This document shows positions 1 to 12,212 of a stretch of DNA of 64,000 nucleotides, piece after piece; position 1 is the first letter of the stretch; every line of letters starts with the position of its first letter. The DNA is from Amanita rubescens. Lineage: Eukaryota; Basidiomycota; Agaricomycetes; Agaricales; Amanitaceae. A program made the translations under genes and the position numbers. The notes under the pieces are model-generated. The model did no database searches. It worked only from the letters and a program-made list of their open reading frames with translations, and was not told where the DNA came from. The DNA is taken from the NCBI GenBank assembly GCA_015039365.1, contig WION01000012.1:310001-374000 (forward strand). The letters are read 5' to 3'.

Positions 1-58
1 TAACGTATACAAATTTGTAGCGTCCTTGAACATTCAGGTTAAAAGAACAAGGGTTAGT

Positions 59-728
59 TCACGTGTAGTGACTCGTACTGGGCGCTAGTCGATGTGGCAA
101 GAGTAAATCGCCCCGCACGCCCTCCACCTCGGGCACGAGGCATGTCTCGCTCAGACTGGAAGGGTTTAGATGCAAGCTGCCACCAATACTGTTACAACTT
201 ACTGTTGTTTAGCACACTTGGAACAAATGCGCATCCTGAATCTCCATTCCACATTTCTGACCCCGGTGGTAAAACAATACTTGAGAGAGTGCGTTAATCA
301 CGGTCTTATTGATGGATGGAATAACTTACATGGCAGTGAGGGGAGAAAGCCAGATTTGCCCATTGAGGTTCAATCATGTCCGGCGGGCATTCAGGCAGAC
401 CGATATTCTCTCGGGCAATCCGCCAGACGGAGACCGAGGATGGGTTCATCAACACACGCCTGAAAGATTTTGTCATTCGCGAAAGCTTCAACAAATCTGC
501 GGGAGACATGTAGCAAAAGATCTGCGAGAGATTTGGTCGTCTGATAATGCGCATATAGGTACAGCAAACCTCGTAAAGGATGTCGATGGGCATTTCAGTG
601 AGGCCGGCCAACTTCCCGACTCTGCCTCTCTTCTTAGGTACCTGAATCAATGCATCATCTGTACTAGTCATTCCGGCTTCATCCTCCTGCTTGCGGCGCT
701 TGCGGGCGGTGACCCGCTTTAGAGGCAT
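59..728 (-). CDS. Short F-box protein
   Basis: Exons on the minus strand are 570-728, 330-521, 203-279 and 59-155, giving about 174 aa. The N-terminus is basic (MPLKRVTARKRRK). An F-box-like core follows, with the pattern MPIDILYE then SPADLLKLSRMTKSFRRVLM, then the conserved basidiomycete block GLPECPPDMIEPQWANLAF and a Cys/His-rich stretch (SPHCHYCF, MRICSKCAKQ). The family is expected to act as a substrate adaptor in SCF ubiquitin ligases, but no substrate can be read from the sequence. The first intron (522-569) is 48 nt long and has no in-frame stop, so a retained-intron product is possible. The last exon and stop at 59 are the least certain part, because a further splice could carry the gene past the window edge. 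It is divergent from importin-9. Confidence 0.7.
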
Positions 729-840
729 GGATGGAAGAAGACGGTCGAAGACGGTCACAGCGTAAACAAGAGACGCGTTTATATTAGTACCACGTGCTAA
801 CCCAATTTATTTCTCGCCACTACCGTGACCGCGACTGCTC
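729..840. promoter_or_regulatory. Shared divergent promoter, F-box / importin-9
   Basis: About 112 nt separate the two start codons. It contains a palindromic CACGTG E-box at 791-796 and a CCAAT box at about 802-806. These are the only recognisable elements, and their use is inferred. Confidence 0.4.
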
Positions 841-3800
841 ATGGCTCTCACTTCCCAAATAGCTGAATCGTTAGCCGCGACTCTAAATCCCGATGGGAAC
901 GTGAGGATCGCTGCTGAATTGAGGCTGGCCAACTATTTTACGAACCCGGGTTCGTCCTCATCGTTGTCTCTTTCGTCCACCTTATCTCCTGATCGCACGT
1001 CGCGTCGCGGCCAGAGAGCGGCTTAGCTTTATCACAACTCATCGTTACCCAGGATGCAGACATCTCATTGCGACAGATAAGTCTAACATTCCCCTCCTGA
1101 AAGGAAACGCGTCTTGATCTGCAGTTCTGACCAGCACTCCGCAAGCATTGCGCTCCGAAAATATGTTAAAGAACGATGGTCTCCTATTTTCCCTTCTTTT
1201 AGAGGTTCTGCGCCACAAGTTGAGGTAAGCTTCTGTAATTATAACCTACCATCTTGTTCCCAACGCTTATTCTAGATAAAATCAAAAATTCGGCAAGCTG
1301 TATTTCTGGGTCTCTCAGACCCCGAAAGAAAGATTCGTTCCCTTTGCGTGAGTTAACCAATACTTCTATTTCTGAGAACGTGAAATATCCACTGCTCAAC
1401 ATAGGCCCATACACTCTCCTCAATCGCACACAGTGATTGGCATGATGAATACCCTGAACTTTTACCCTCCCTGATCAATTTACTTTCTTCTGGCTCCCCC
1501 ATCTCAGTGCATGGAGCCATGCAAGTTTTTGCCGAGTTCATTAAGTCTGAGCTGACTGAGGATCAAACTCTTCCTATTCTTCGGGAACTACTGCCTGTCC
1601 TTCTCTCCATCCTAGGTTCTACCGAGGTAATCACTTAACGAAGCGAATGCAAACTTTCTGAAACATGTTTCACAAGTTATACTCAGCTCCCACGCGGGCT
1701 CGGACTGTGTCAGTATTCCGTCAATGCATGACTGTACTCTATATGGTCAAGGATCAACACCCACAAGCCGTGAAAGAAGCAACATCCCAAGTGCTCCCCG
1801 TGTGGCTGGATGCATTTAAGGTGTTATTAAACCTGGACTTACAGAGGGAAGTACAAGGAAGTGAGAACTGGGACGGTTTATCCATCAGAATCCAAGTTTT
1901 CAAAGTAGGGTTATCTGACCTTTCGAAGGGAACCACGCTTACCGAATTGACAGACACTAGACACTTTACATACCTCATTCCCCCGCGCCTTAACACCTTA
2001 CCTTCCTGATTTTCTCAATTCTGCTCTCCATCATCTACAAATCATCTATCCGAGCTTCGTCCATTATTATATTTCTGCCGCCGATTCGCCCCCTCGCACA
2101 TCTGAGGACGAACTAATTGAGCTCCCTGATTTGATCGTTCCTATCGTTGACTTTATAGCCGCTGTCGCTCGAGGGGGGAAAGCAAAACTGTGGTTCGATG
2201 CTCAGCATTTTCCCGCTCTTGTCTCTGCCGTCTTCAAGTTTACTCAGGTTGGAGAGCAGGACGTAAGTTCTAAATAATATGACAGTAGCTGTATCTGATG
2301 TTTCGTCAGGAAGAAACGTGGGAGACCAATCCATATTCATTTGTTTCGGAAGAGGACGATAAGACGCAAGGATATAATCTTCGTGATGCAAGTTTCGATT
2401 TGTTGAATGTATGTTTTAACATGATATATGATCGACGCGATCATAACCATTGAAATCAGTGTTTTATGGACCGCAATCCCGTTCAAACGACGCAAATTCT
2501 CCAACAGACAATGGAACAAACCATTCACGATTGCGATGCAGAAAGAAGCGCTGGAAATAAGAATTGGTAAGCTAATGGTAAATTTAGATTAGTTTTGTTA
2601 TCTAATGCGATTCAAGGTGGCGACCACTGGAAGCTGCACTTGCTTCAGTTGGTTCACAAGCGGGTGATATTCAAGATTGCATAGATGAAGTATCAGATGC
2701 AGGGCGTCTAAAGCCGTTTGACATCGAATCCTCATTGACCAAGGTCATACCTCCCATTTTACGCCTTTCAGGTGATGTTCACTATATGCTGGTCCTTCAA
2801 ATTTTAACACGACGAATACTAGATTATCCTTTCCTCCAGGGACGAGGCTTTGTTTTTGCGAGTCAATTTGCAAGCTCGCTTCCCCCACAATTGGCCGGCC
2901 AATATCTGGAAGCCGCTATACAAGCAATTGAAATGCAGGATGCTCGCAGCATTCTCAAAATATCAGCCGTGAAAGCTGTCCAAAAGTGAATACTTGCTTA
3001 GAGAAATTGATTCCATGACTGATAAAGTATGAAGCTTTTGCGATCAGGGCGAAGACGGGGCACTTGTTCCTTTTGCAGGCAGGATAGCCAGAGATCTCGG
3101 ACCATTGCTACTCTCGACGTCTGAAGATACCTTACTTATTGTCCTTGAGACGATATCGTCGGTTCTGAGGATTAATGAGACCTCATGGTTGGACACGGAG
3201 TTGGCTAATGCCCTGGTCCTTGCTATACTACAAGTATGGAATAAGAATATCAGAGGTGGGTACGAATTTAGTTTTCTCCTTTCGATTTTTGACACGTAAT
3301 TCAAACAAGATCCTATCTTCATTTCCATTCTTGCGGACATTATGAGTCTTTTAGCATCTTCTCCCAGCAACGGTGTTAACGAGATAGTCGTCAAACAAGC
3401 GGTACCTGTTTTGACCAATGCATTGGCATCTGCCAAGCCAATAGAATCGTGGATAACGAGTTCAGCAATCGATCTATTGAATAGCATCGTGGAAGGACGC
3501 GCCGACGGGCTACAAGAAGGCTTTTTCGCGCATGTCGCCCCAGGTCTCTTCAAATGTTTGAGCGACGCTGAGGACAGAGATATTTTACAGGTATTCACGA
3601 GTTTCGCCGCCTATCGCTTCCATTTTCCGATCCTATATTCTAGAATGGCATAAAATGCCTGACAAGCATCATCCAAAAGGATTGCAGCCAGATTGTGGCT
3701 TGGCACGACGAGACTGGTCGTTCTGGACTGGATTATGTTCTCATGTTCATCGCAAGGACCTTAGATAACCAGGACGAATCAGGAGGTTTGGTTATTGGCG

Positions 3801-4940
3801 ATCTCATTATCCATTTACTGCGGAAGACTGGGGAAAGCGTATTGCCTGTTCTCCCACAACTACTGCAGTCCATGGTTAACCGAATGACCACCGCCAAGAC
3901 AGCAACATTCATCCAGGTTCTGATTTCCTTCTCTGTAATTAATGATTACTCACCAGCAATTCAAGAGTCTCATAGTTCCATTTGCTTTCCTTATCAACAA
4001 TCAAAGGGACACCGTCCTTTCCTTGGTCGAATCAATGCAAGTTCAACACAGAACGGCGCTGGAAATTCTCGTCAACACATGGTGCGAAAACGCCGAGACA
4101 TTCCAGGGATTCTGGGCATCCCGTATCAGCGCTCTGGCTCTGTCGCAACTCTTCCTATCCGACCGGCAAAGTCTACAAAAGCTCACTGTCAAAGGTGACA
4201 TTATTGTCAAACCGGAAACACAGAATGGTGAGGCGAATTCTTTTTACTTTCACGCATTCCACCGTCTTGATTTTGATCCCAATGACACATGAACAGTCAT
4301 TATGACAAGATCCCGCGCCAAGCAGAGTACGCTATTTCTCCCTTTGGTGGTTTCGTCCCTTTTTTAACATGCTGATTCATCATTCTCTATCATTATATAT
4401 AGCACCTCACGAGTTTACTTCTGTGCCATTCCATGTCAAAGCCTTGAAACTTCTTGTCCGAGAGTTGCAATTGGGCGGTGAATCAGCCACGATTACCGCG
4501 CGTGGTGGGGCCGCGGAAGACCTCGACTCGGATGATGGCGTAAGCTCCTTTCCCTGAACTGCTTCGGATGCCTTAACTTTCCCGATATACAGGACGAGAA
4601 CTGGGAAGAAGAGGATAAGCTAAAGGACGATGAAATCTCATACCTGTCAGATATGATTGGCCCCAAAGGTCCCATCACTCTTGACAATGGCGATCTCGCC
4701 AGTGATATGTTTGACGACGAGGACCTGCGAAGAGATCCAGTTTATAATATGGACATACAGGTTAGTTGATTTTAGTTTAAGATGACCATATTTTGGATGT
4801 CGAACGTGAACGATATACAGGCCCATCTCGCAAACTTTATCAAGGAATGTGCAGCGCGGAACACGAATAACTTTGCTTCCATTGTTGAACAACTTAACGC
4901 TGAGGAGATGCTTGTGATCCGAGGCGTAGTGCAGGGTTAA
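841..4940 (+). CDS. Importin-9 / Kap114-like karyopherin beta
   Basis: Nineteen exons: 841-949, 1015-1076, 1135-1224, 1276-1347, 1405-1626, 1677-1904, 1954-2262, 2310-2408, 2460-2566, 2617-2771, 2823-2985, 3035-3255, 3310-3590, 3644-3916, 3966-4227, 4297-4326, 4403-4539, 4593-4760, 4821-4940. They give 1035 aa in one phase, close to human IPO9 and yeast Kap114. The N-terminal importin-beta region reads SLRQHSASIALRKYVKERW and KIRQAVFLGLSDPERKIRSL; HEAT-type helices follow. The acidic C-terminal part (DENWEEEDKLKDDE) and the ending LNAEEMLVIRGVVQG fit the family. Its known role is nuclear import of histones, TBP, actin and ribosomal proteins. The second intron (1077-1134) starts ATAAGT instead of GTAAGT, yet phase and homology both require its removal. 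Confidence 0.9.
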
Positions 4941-5090
4941 CCGATTGCTAGAATGATGTGTTGACGTGGATGTATTTTTAATGTTGAGCGGCAAAAGTGA
5001 CAGTTCCAAGTTTCCTCCTCGATCTCCCAAATATCTATAGTACATAAACGACAGATCTAAATGCGGTGGACGACATCGCAAAGGGAAAAG

Positions 5091-6853
5091 TCATGTCACT
5101 CCCTCTTTGCCCAAGTCCCATTCTCTTACACTCCCTCGTTTCTTGTATTCAATGTCCATTATGCTCGTACTTTGTCCGTTCCACCTTTCATCCGCAGCGG
5201 TGGGTGAGACTACAAGCCGGCCCTTCTTGACGGTCGTTTTAACCTTGGGTAGCAGCCCAAGCCTCTCAAGCCTCCTCTTTTCTTCCTTATCCTGCTGCCG
5301 AATCCGGAGCAGCTCCAACATGGCATCCCAGCCTTCGTATTCGGCATTATTGATCAGTCCCGTCGAAGGCACTTGCGGCACGGTGAGAGGCGCGACGTCA
5401 AGCCTAGGATCATAGGACTCATCAAAGTACTTGTCCATCTTGGATGGAGGATGCGTCGGAGGTTCAGGTCCAGGAGTAGATGATGAAGAGCGGGAAAAGG
5501 ACATGGAGCTGCCCGAGTCGTATCCATCAGGTTTCGGCATGGATTCTTTGCGATCTGGGGAGCGTCCGCGCCTTGGAGACTCGACAGAGCCTGATCGCTG
5601 CTTTCTGGTTGGTGAATCGTCACGAGAGCCTCTACGTGACGAAGTCTTGGAGTGCCCTTCATCTTCGGTATCATGGTAATCATTATTTCTATCACGCGGT
5701 GGCGTTCTAGAGCGACGTCGTTTCCTGCCACCGGCACTGAAGTCGCGTTTTCGTTTTCTCGGGGGCGACGGGGAATAGGAAGGAGAACGAGAGGAATATC
5801 GCGACGTGGAACGACGCTTAGTCCTTCGCCTGCGAGGGAGCGGGGATGCTGACCTGTCATCATCTTCTGAGGAAATGGGGCTGCGACTGCGAGATGTTGA
5901 AGTATGTTCATGACGGCGACGGCGGTACCTTTCTCGCCGACGCCGCCTTCTCCGTTTCTCCTCGTCCGAAGTCAGGCTAGGGCTCCTCTCATGTCTCCTC
6001 GACCTTCTGTGCCTCGAGTACCTCTCCTTAGACCTAGTCCGTGATCGATGCTTGCGCCTTCTTCTAGGCCAATCATCCTCATCATCCCCTCGACGTTTGT
6101 GTTTGGAATCAGCCCGTTTATCTTCTTCTTCACCTTCTTCACCTTCAGAATTTTCTCCGTTCCACGTCTCCCAATCGCGAACCTTCCTCTTCCTCTCGCT
6201 TCTGTCCGCATTTCGCCCATCCCACCTGTCCCAGCCCTCATCATCATCATCATCTGGTTGGTGCTTATGGCGACTGCTACTACGTCGGCGATGACTGCGA
6301 TGGTGATGGTGGGACCTATCACGGTGAGAATGGCGATGACGACGGGAGCTCTTGGTCCGAGCGGACCGCCTGGCATCAGCTGCCTCTTGAGCCCGTAGTC
6401 GCCGTTCTCGTCTCTCCCGTTCCTCTCGCTCTCGTTTAATCTCCTCAACGGCGAGAGCTTGGGCGCGAAGTACCGTCCGATTATGGTCATCTGTGCTCCG
6501 TATTATAGAAGACAGGAAGCGTTTGTTAGCGCGCGGAGCATTACTGTCGATGCTGTTCCAAGTGGCAGTGCCATTAAATTAACAAGACCATGATCCATAA
6601 GATTAAAGTGTAGGTATGCATATCGTGAGAGGAGAAAGTTGTCAATTAGAAAGTGAACGGCACGAGGCGTAGGATAAAAGACGCACAGATTACTAGAGAT
6701 GTAAGCACGGATGCCATTCTGTCCGTATTTCTCGGCCTTCTTCTTGGCCTCTTTGAGGATAAGCTCTGCTACCTGTCTGTCAAGGTCTTCCTCTGTTATT
6801 GTGCCTGTGGATGAACGGAGGAGTGTAGAGAGCGACGAAGACGAGGAAGCCAT
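5091..6853 (-). CDS. Arginine/serine-rich nuclear protein, function unknown
   Basis: Two exons, 6687-6853 and 5091-6543, give 539 aa. The conserved-looking N-terminus (TITEEDLDRQVAELILKEAK, then NAPRANKRFLSSIIRSTDDH) is followed by several hundred residues of RS, RE and RH dipeptides with acidic patches. The C-terminus is ordered and contains YDPRLDVAPLTVPQVPS, EYEGWDAMLELLRIRQQ and a final MDIEYKKRGSVREWDLGKEG. RS-rich proteins usually sit in nuclear speckles and act in pre-mRNA splicing, so a splicing-associated role is likely but inferred. I do not recognise the named family. The donor chosen (GTGCGT at 6681-6686, minus strand) keeps the frame and joins two conserved segments. Confidence 0.75.
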
Positions 6854-7243
6854 ACATAAGACAAGGCAACCGTTTGGTTGTTTGTCCCTATTTGGCTTAA
6901 TAGCCGCATGCGGGCGCGTTGATCTGACAATGACATTAACTAAATTGAGCTCTGTACTTGGCGAAACGCAAGCTCTCTGGCGAACTCACAAGAATAAGAC
7001 AAGCTGAAACCCTACTGGTGGTTGAGCTTGACCGGTTACATTTCGGACGCGACTGAATGGTCGTCAGGGTAGTCCAACATGTTTGTTTCACGAAACACTC
7101 GTAGATCACCGGCATCGGTCCTATTTTTACGCATTGAATTGAAGAATGTTCTCACGAACTTCAACATTTATGTTTAAAGGGTTCGAAAAAGGTTGGAATG
7201 GCCTGACGTTTAATACCCTAGTGTCCTGGCCGCGACAAGGGCC
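6854..7243. other. Intergenic spacer between RS-rich gene and GH18 gene
   Basis: 390 nt between two divergently transcribed genes. I see no supported coding or RNA feature. It must hold both promoters. Confidence 0.5.
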
Positions 7244-8678
7244 ATGTTCTTGACGCGCGTATTTTCACTTGGCATTAGCTTATTGTTAGCTATCCAAACG
7301 TTATCAAATCCCATTCACCTCAAGACGCGTAACGAACATGAAGACGAGGTCCTTGTTGCCCGCGCCGCTCCGTCCGCCCCGTATTTTTTCGTTCATTCGG
7401 ACCTGTCTACTGGATCAAGTCCACCAAATCCTTCTCTCCTTGCAGTACGTTTATACACTTGGTATTACATAAATAATCTATTTCTGACAACTTTTACAGG
7501 GTTATAACGTCTTGTATGGTATAAAATTACGCGATGCTACGACAATTTTAACAAATCATTTTAGCAGTCTTGCGTTTCTGGTAACAGGCGGCATTAAAGA
7601 CAATGTACGCTTTTTTTCTCCTTTTCAAACATGTCTATAATCGTTACATAGGCGCAGTCGTGGGCTGCACTCTCTGCGACTCAGAAATCATCAATCAAAT
7701 CGCAGTATGCGGCAGCTGGTATCACACTGATGGCAACCGCTTTCGGGGACACCGATACGCCAACGACTTCTGGGGTAGACCCCGTTTCCACTGCGAATAC
7801 ATTTGCCGCCTGGGTGATAAACAACCAACTAGATGGAATCGACATTGACTATGAAGATTTCCAAGCCTTTAATGCTGGTAATGGCAATGCTGAGGTCCGT
7901 TGCTTGATGTCAATCCGAAGCGACGTATACTGACTCCAATCATAGAACTGGTTGATCACATTTACACGACAGCTGCGGAGTCACTTGCCCCAGGGACAGT
8001 ACATCATTACCCATTCGCGTAAGTACTTTTCCTTTCTTGTCACTCAAGCCGAAAACTCATCTGAGAATAAAGCTATTGCACCATGGTAATCCGTCGTTTA
8101 TGTGACAATGTTTGATGCTCACGCTGGATCCAAGGTTTGCTCCGAACAAATGGGGTGGAGGAGGTTATCTCAAAGTAAACGCTGAGGTCGGAAACTTGAT
8201 AGATTGGTATAATGTCCAATTCTACAATCGTAAGTTTCGCTACATGGGTTGCGAGCATTCTTATTTTGCTTTTCTCAGAGGGGAGTGCTGAGTATACCAC
8301 TTGCTCTGGTCTCCTGACTCAATCGTCGAGCGTTCATCCGAATTCCGCTCTCTTTCAAATCAGCGCCAACGGAATTCCACTGTCCAAACTCGTGATAGGA
8401 AAGCCGGCTACGTCGCAACTAACATACAGTGGTTATATGGACACCTCGACCCTTGCGTCGTGCCTGGAACAGGCTAAAAATCAGGGATGGGGTATGTTTT
8501 CTCAGCTTGGTATTTGACGTGCCCTTACTGATTGTACGTAGATGGTGGTGTCATGGTCTGGGAGGTGAACAGTCCATCGAAGTTTTCTCATTGACGATAC
8601 TGAAGATTGGTTTAGTACCCTGAAGCCGATGCAACCTGGATCGCCAATGTGAGGTCCCAGTCTTGGCCAGTCTCATGA
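7244..8678 (+). CDS. Secreted GH18 family chitinase-like protein
   Basis: Ten exons: 7244-7444, 7500-7513, 7565-7604, 7652-7894, 7946-8018, 8073-8085, 8135-8229, 8279-8491, 8542-8564, 8616-8678, giving 325 aa. A hydrophobic signal peptide (MFLTRVFSLGISLLLAIQTL) is followed by a GH18 TIM-barrel. The catalytic DxxDxDxE signature is visible as LDGIDIDYED, with the last acidic residue the predicted proton donor. YIITHSPIAPWF, IDWYNVQFYN and the terminal GGVMVWEYPE strand also match the family. Expected activity is hydrolysis of chitin or a related GlcNAc polymer, in wall remodelling or foraging. Exons 2 and 6 are only 14 and 13 nt. Confidence 0.88.
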
Positions 8679-9586
8679 ACTAGTGAACAGCAAAGTCATC
8701 ATATTGATTATGTTTTTCATTTTTTGATTGAAATGATTTTCGGATGATATGTTATAACGTCATTATCATGATTTCTTCTCTTTAGGGTTTGCATGACAAG
8801 TATAGAATGGGTTTTTCCGAGGACGACTGAAAGGAGTAATCGGTTTTTATGACGACGAGTTTTGTTACGTTTTAACCTGCCAGCTGATGGCCGAGAGCAT
8901 CTGAAATAAACAAACTAATGTACATGCCCTTTCCTTGCTTGATTTGCATTTGATTTTCATAAAATTTTGTATATAGGTGTGTACTAGTGGTAGGCAAAAT
9001 TCTAGTTGGTGGAATCTGAGAATTTTGGGGAGCCCATTCGTGTGGGATCCTTTCATTTCTGCACCGATAAATGCCAACTCGTGACAATAGTGGCAAACAT
9101 GATCAAATAGAATCGTGTTCCGAAAGCTGCGAGTCGTTCTGTGCTGCCCCACCAGAATTAACGCTGCACGGTGCCTAAGGATGTCCTCGGACATGCCACG
9201 CAAAGCGATGGCCCACACCACCAAGTGTTTATTTCGGTCAAATGGATTTAGGATGATACTTATGTCACAATACATTATGTTTTGCATTGAATTTTACCAT
9301 ATGCAGAACACATCCAACATTTGAAGTCTGGCCACATGCAAAAGTTCGGTATAAGACCGAGACCTTGAAGCACTTCGTTCCCCTTCGTGATGCCCAGCTC
9401 CCTATCGAGCGATTGTTTACTGTTAGTACCCCCTAGAGCTAGCGGCTTACATAACATTCGTCAAGCCCAAGCGCCGCTCGCGCGAGTCGCGGCTCAGGAG
9501 TCTGGCTTGACGCACAATATTCGTTCACGCTTGGCAAATCGCGACTACGTCGTGGCATTTCAAACCCAGACATTCCGATTCTCCCC
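8679..9586. other. Non-coding spacer, left flank of the ATPase-nuclease island
   Basis: 908 nt. It contains the left copy of the 33-nt inverted repeat (9268-9300). A 140-codon open frame on the minus strand (8865-9287) has no recognisable motif and no ATG supporting its full length, so I do not call it a gene. Confidence 0.45.
9268..9300 (+). repeat. Left copy of an exact 33-nt inverted repeat
   Basis: The 33 bases starting CAATACATTATG are the exact reverse complement of 13895-13927. Neighbouring bases on both sides differ, so the match is discrete. The pair encloses the ATPase-nuclease gene and the nested repeat units. Confidence 0.85.
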
Positions 9587-11781
9587 ATGGATTACAAGAG
9601 CGGCGTCCTGAACTCTATGAGTTCTAACTTCTTCCCCGATCTGCGAAGGGATCTGGGTCCTTTTCTCGTTGACAAAACGATGCTTATCGAAAACATCGTC
9701 ATCGATAATCGCCTGACAGGCCATGTCGATCTTGTTCTTCGACCCAGACGTTGTGGGAAGTCCACCATGCTGCAAATGCTCAAGTAATCACGTCGGCTTA
9801 TATCGACTCTCTGTACTAAAGCTTTTCGACCAGTTCTTTTTTCCGAGTCCCTCGCGATGGTGATCCCGATCCGCGTCTGCTTTTTGCAGGGCTAGATATT
9901 GCGCGGAGACAGGATATCTGCACGGAACACATGGGAAAGTATCCAGTCATTTTCTGTGACTTCAAAGTTCGTGTATCTTCCCTCCAAAATTTTCAGACAA
10001 CTCGTTTACACGTAGCAGAATCTCACCGGCGACTCTTGGGAGGGAATGCTTTCGGCCTTCAGCGACTTAGTTTCCGAACTCTATGTGAAGTGGGAAGATT
10101 GCCTCGTGCAGTCTCTTAGGCCCTCGCAAAGGAGATATTTTGAATCTATTCTTAATATGACAGCTACGAAGGATGAGTTGATGAGGAGCTTGTACAAATT
10201 GACCCTTTTTCTCGCTGATAAATTCCGTCGGAATGTTATTGTGCTGATTGACAAATATGAGGTGCCAAACAATTGTGCTTATGAACATGGCTATTTCAAT
10301 GATGTGCGTTCTCCACATCCCTCTCTATCACGGTTGGAGTTGAGGACAAGTATTCCAGGCCAATGTTTTTTTCGGGCGTGGTGTACTTCCTCATCTCTTG
10401 AAGGTAATCATGATTAAATTCCGTCGGAAACATGTAATAATAAGTTTATTCAGTCGAATAAAAATCTACAATATGCGGTTTTAGTTGGCGTTACCCCAAC
10501 AGCAAAATCTGGGTGGTATTCTGGTTTGAATAATCTTGAGGTGCGTCGCTTTAATCTGCCAAGGCGTGGCACCTCGTAATCACGACTCAGACGCATGCGC
10601 TACATAGCAGGAACTCCCCTTTTGCTGGCATGCTGATGTTCACGGAACCGGAAGTCATTCGACTGATGACGTTAGCCAAAGTGAGTTGAACAGCTCAGTA
10701 TGGATTGGATGATTTTCACTGCCTTGTAGACCGAACTGAAGCTTGCAGACCTTAAAGCTCAATATAATTCCTACATTGCTGCTGGCCAGATCAGTGTGTA
10801 CAATCCCGTATCGGTCATGTCTGCACTTAAGACGTCCGAAATCAAGAATTTTTGGGTCGCAACAGGTCCGCCAACCACGAATGTTTTTTTAATTAACTTA
10901 GCGACGCTATAGGCGAATACCCTCTATTAAGCAAACAGTTTCCAGACGATGATTTCGATGTCATTGAAGTTCTTCTGACCGGGGCGGAGATCGAGTTTGT
11001 CCTTACGGAAGATGTCACTTTTACCAGGTGCGGCCACTTCTATAACTTAGTCCACTGTGGTCCTGGGTTTAGCTCGACGTTAAGTAAAGATGCGACGTTG
11101 ACTTTGTTGTACTATGCCGGCTACCTGACCATGACAGTATGTTATTTCTATCCAATAATTCTCTTTGTTCTGATCTCTGCCAAGGGCAATGGTCGAGTTA
11201 AAATACCAAATCCGGAGGTCATGACGGACTGGGCTAGATGGATCACCGGCGCTGTAGAACCCCGGGCCTCGGACCTTGTTCTCAAGACGTGCATGGAGGG
11301 TCCCATAAGGGACTTTACGGCGAAGTGGCCGAATTTTATGCAGCAACACCTCGATCCAAAGCTAGTCGGCAAGGCGCAAGGTACCGTCAGTAACAAGACT
11401 CCGGAGAAAATCCACCATGTTTTCTTTTTGGGCCTCATGCTATCCACTAGAGCGAAAGGTTGGGAGGTCTCTATTGAACCTCGAACTGGTAGTGGCTTCA
11501 TCGACATTCGTCTGCGCCATAGAAGGAAGCGTATGGCTGTCCTGATTGAGCTCAAGTCTAGTGAAAAGCGGGAAAACATGGAGAGAGATGCCAATAAGGG
11601 GCTCGACCAGATCGTAGAGAAGAACTATCGAAATCCGGAAGGCCTTCTGAACATTTGCACTCTTCGAGAATATGGTATCGCTGGCTTTCACCTCGATTCA
11701 TATGTCAAAGGGCGATACTTGGAGCTCGACGGTCAAAATCAGTGGGTAGAAAAAGATGATCCAATGATGAGCGTTTCGTAG
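9587..11781 (+). CDS. AAA-ATPase-like / PD-(D/E)XK nuclease-like two-domain protein
   Basis: Exons 9587-9783, 9822-9966, 10016-10303, 10359-10403, 10454-10575, 10611-10680, 10730-10865, 10913-11027, 11073-11136, 11185-11781 give 592 aa. The N-terminal half matches the AAA-ATPase-like family (PF09820): FLVDKTMLIENI, then a Walker A LRPRRCGKST (about residues 51-60). The Walker B position reads VIVLIDKYE where the family has IDEYD, so the catalytic Glu is Lys194. The C-terminal half matches PDDEXK_9 (formerly DUF1703), with core Asp501 (GFIDIRL) and Glu516-x-Lys518 (LIELKSS). Such fusions are common in Bacteroidetes and patchy in eukaryotes; their function is unknown, and a defence or mobile-element role is often suspected. 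The intron at 10576-10610 is only 35 nt (32 with the alternative acceptor) and is the least certain junction. Confidence 0.8.
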
Positions 11782-12212
11782 AAATACTTGTAAAGTTGTA
11801 CTCTTTGAAATTATCGATTCCAACTTTAATTAGTCCGTCTAGTGTACCCCTTTATAATTAGTTGTCTTCACACCTAGTATTCAAGAACGCGGACACGCAT
11901 CAACTTGAAAAGGGCCCGAGTCTTGCGAAGAGACTCTAATTGGACGATTGGATTATCAGCGGTTTTAATCGGGGTTGACGTTGATGAGTCAGACGGGACT
12001 GGTGCAGGTCGATTACAATGATGTACTGGCTAGATTATAATGATCATTACATTTACAATGTGTACAATGTAGCATCAGGTTTTCGGCAGATTCCGCTTTG
12101 GCCGCTCACCAAAGCACTCTAGAACAGATTAAGTAAACCCACGTCGTGGTCAAGTGTCCAACCAGCATCCCCTTGTTTTGAGTTCATTAACCAATATACA
12201 ACATGACGTTTA
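11782..12212. other. Spacer between ATPase-nuclease gene and repeat units
   Basis: About 430 nt of AT-rich non-coding sequence. No gene, RNA or clear regulatory site is visible. Confidence 0.4.

Noticed and set aside
8865..9287. 140-codon open frame on the minus strand
   Set aside because: No motif, overlaps the 33-nt repeat, its composition looks random, and no splice structure extends it.
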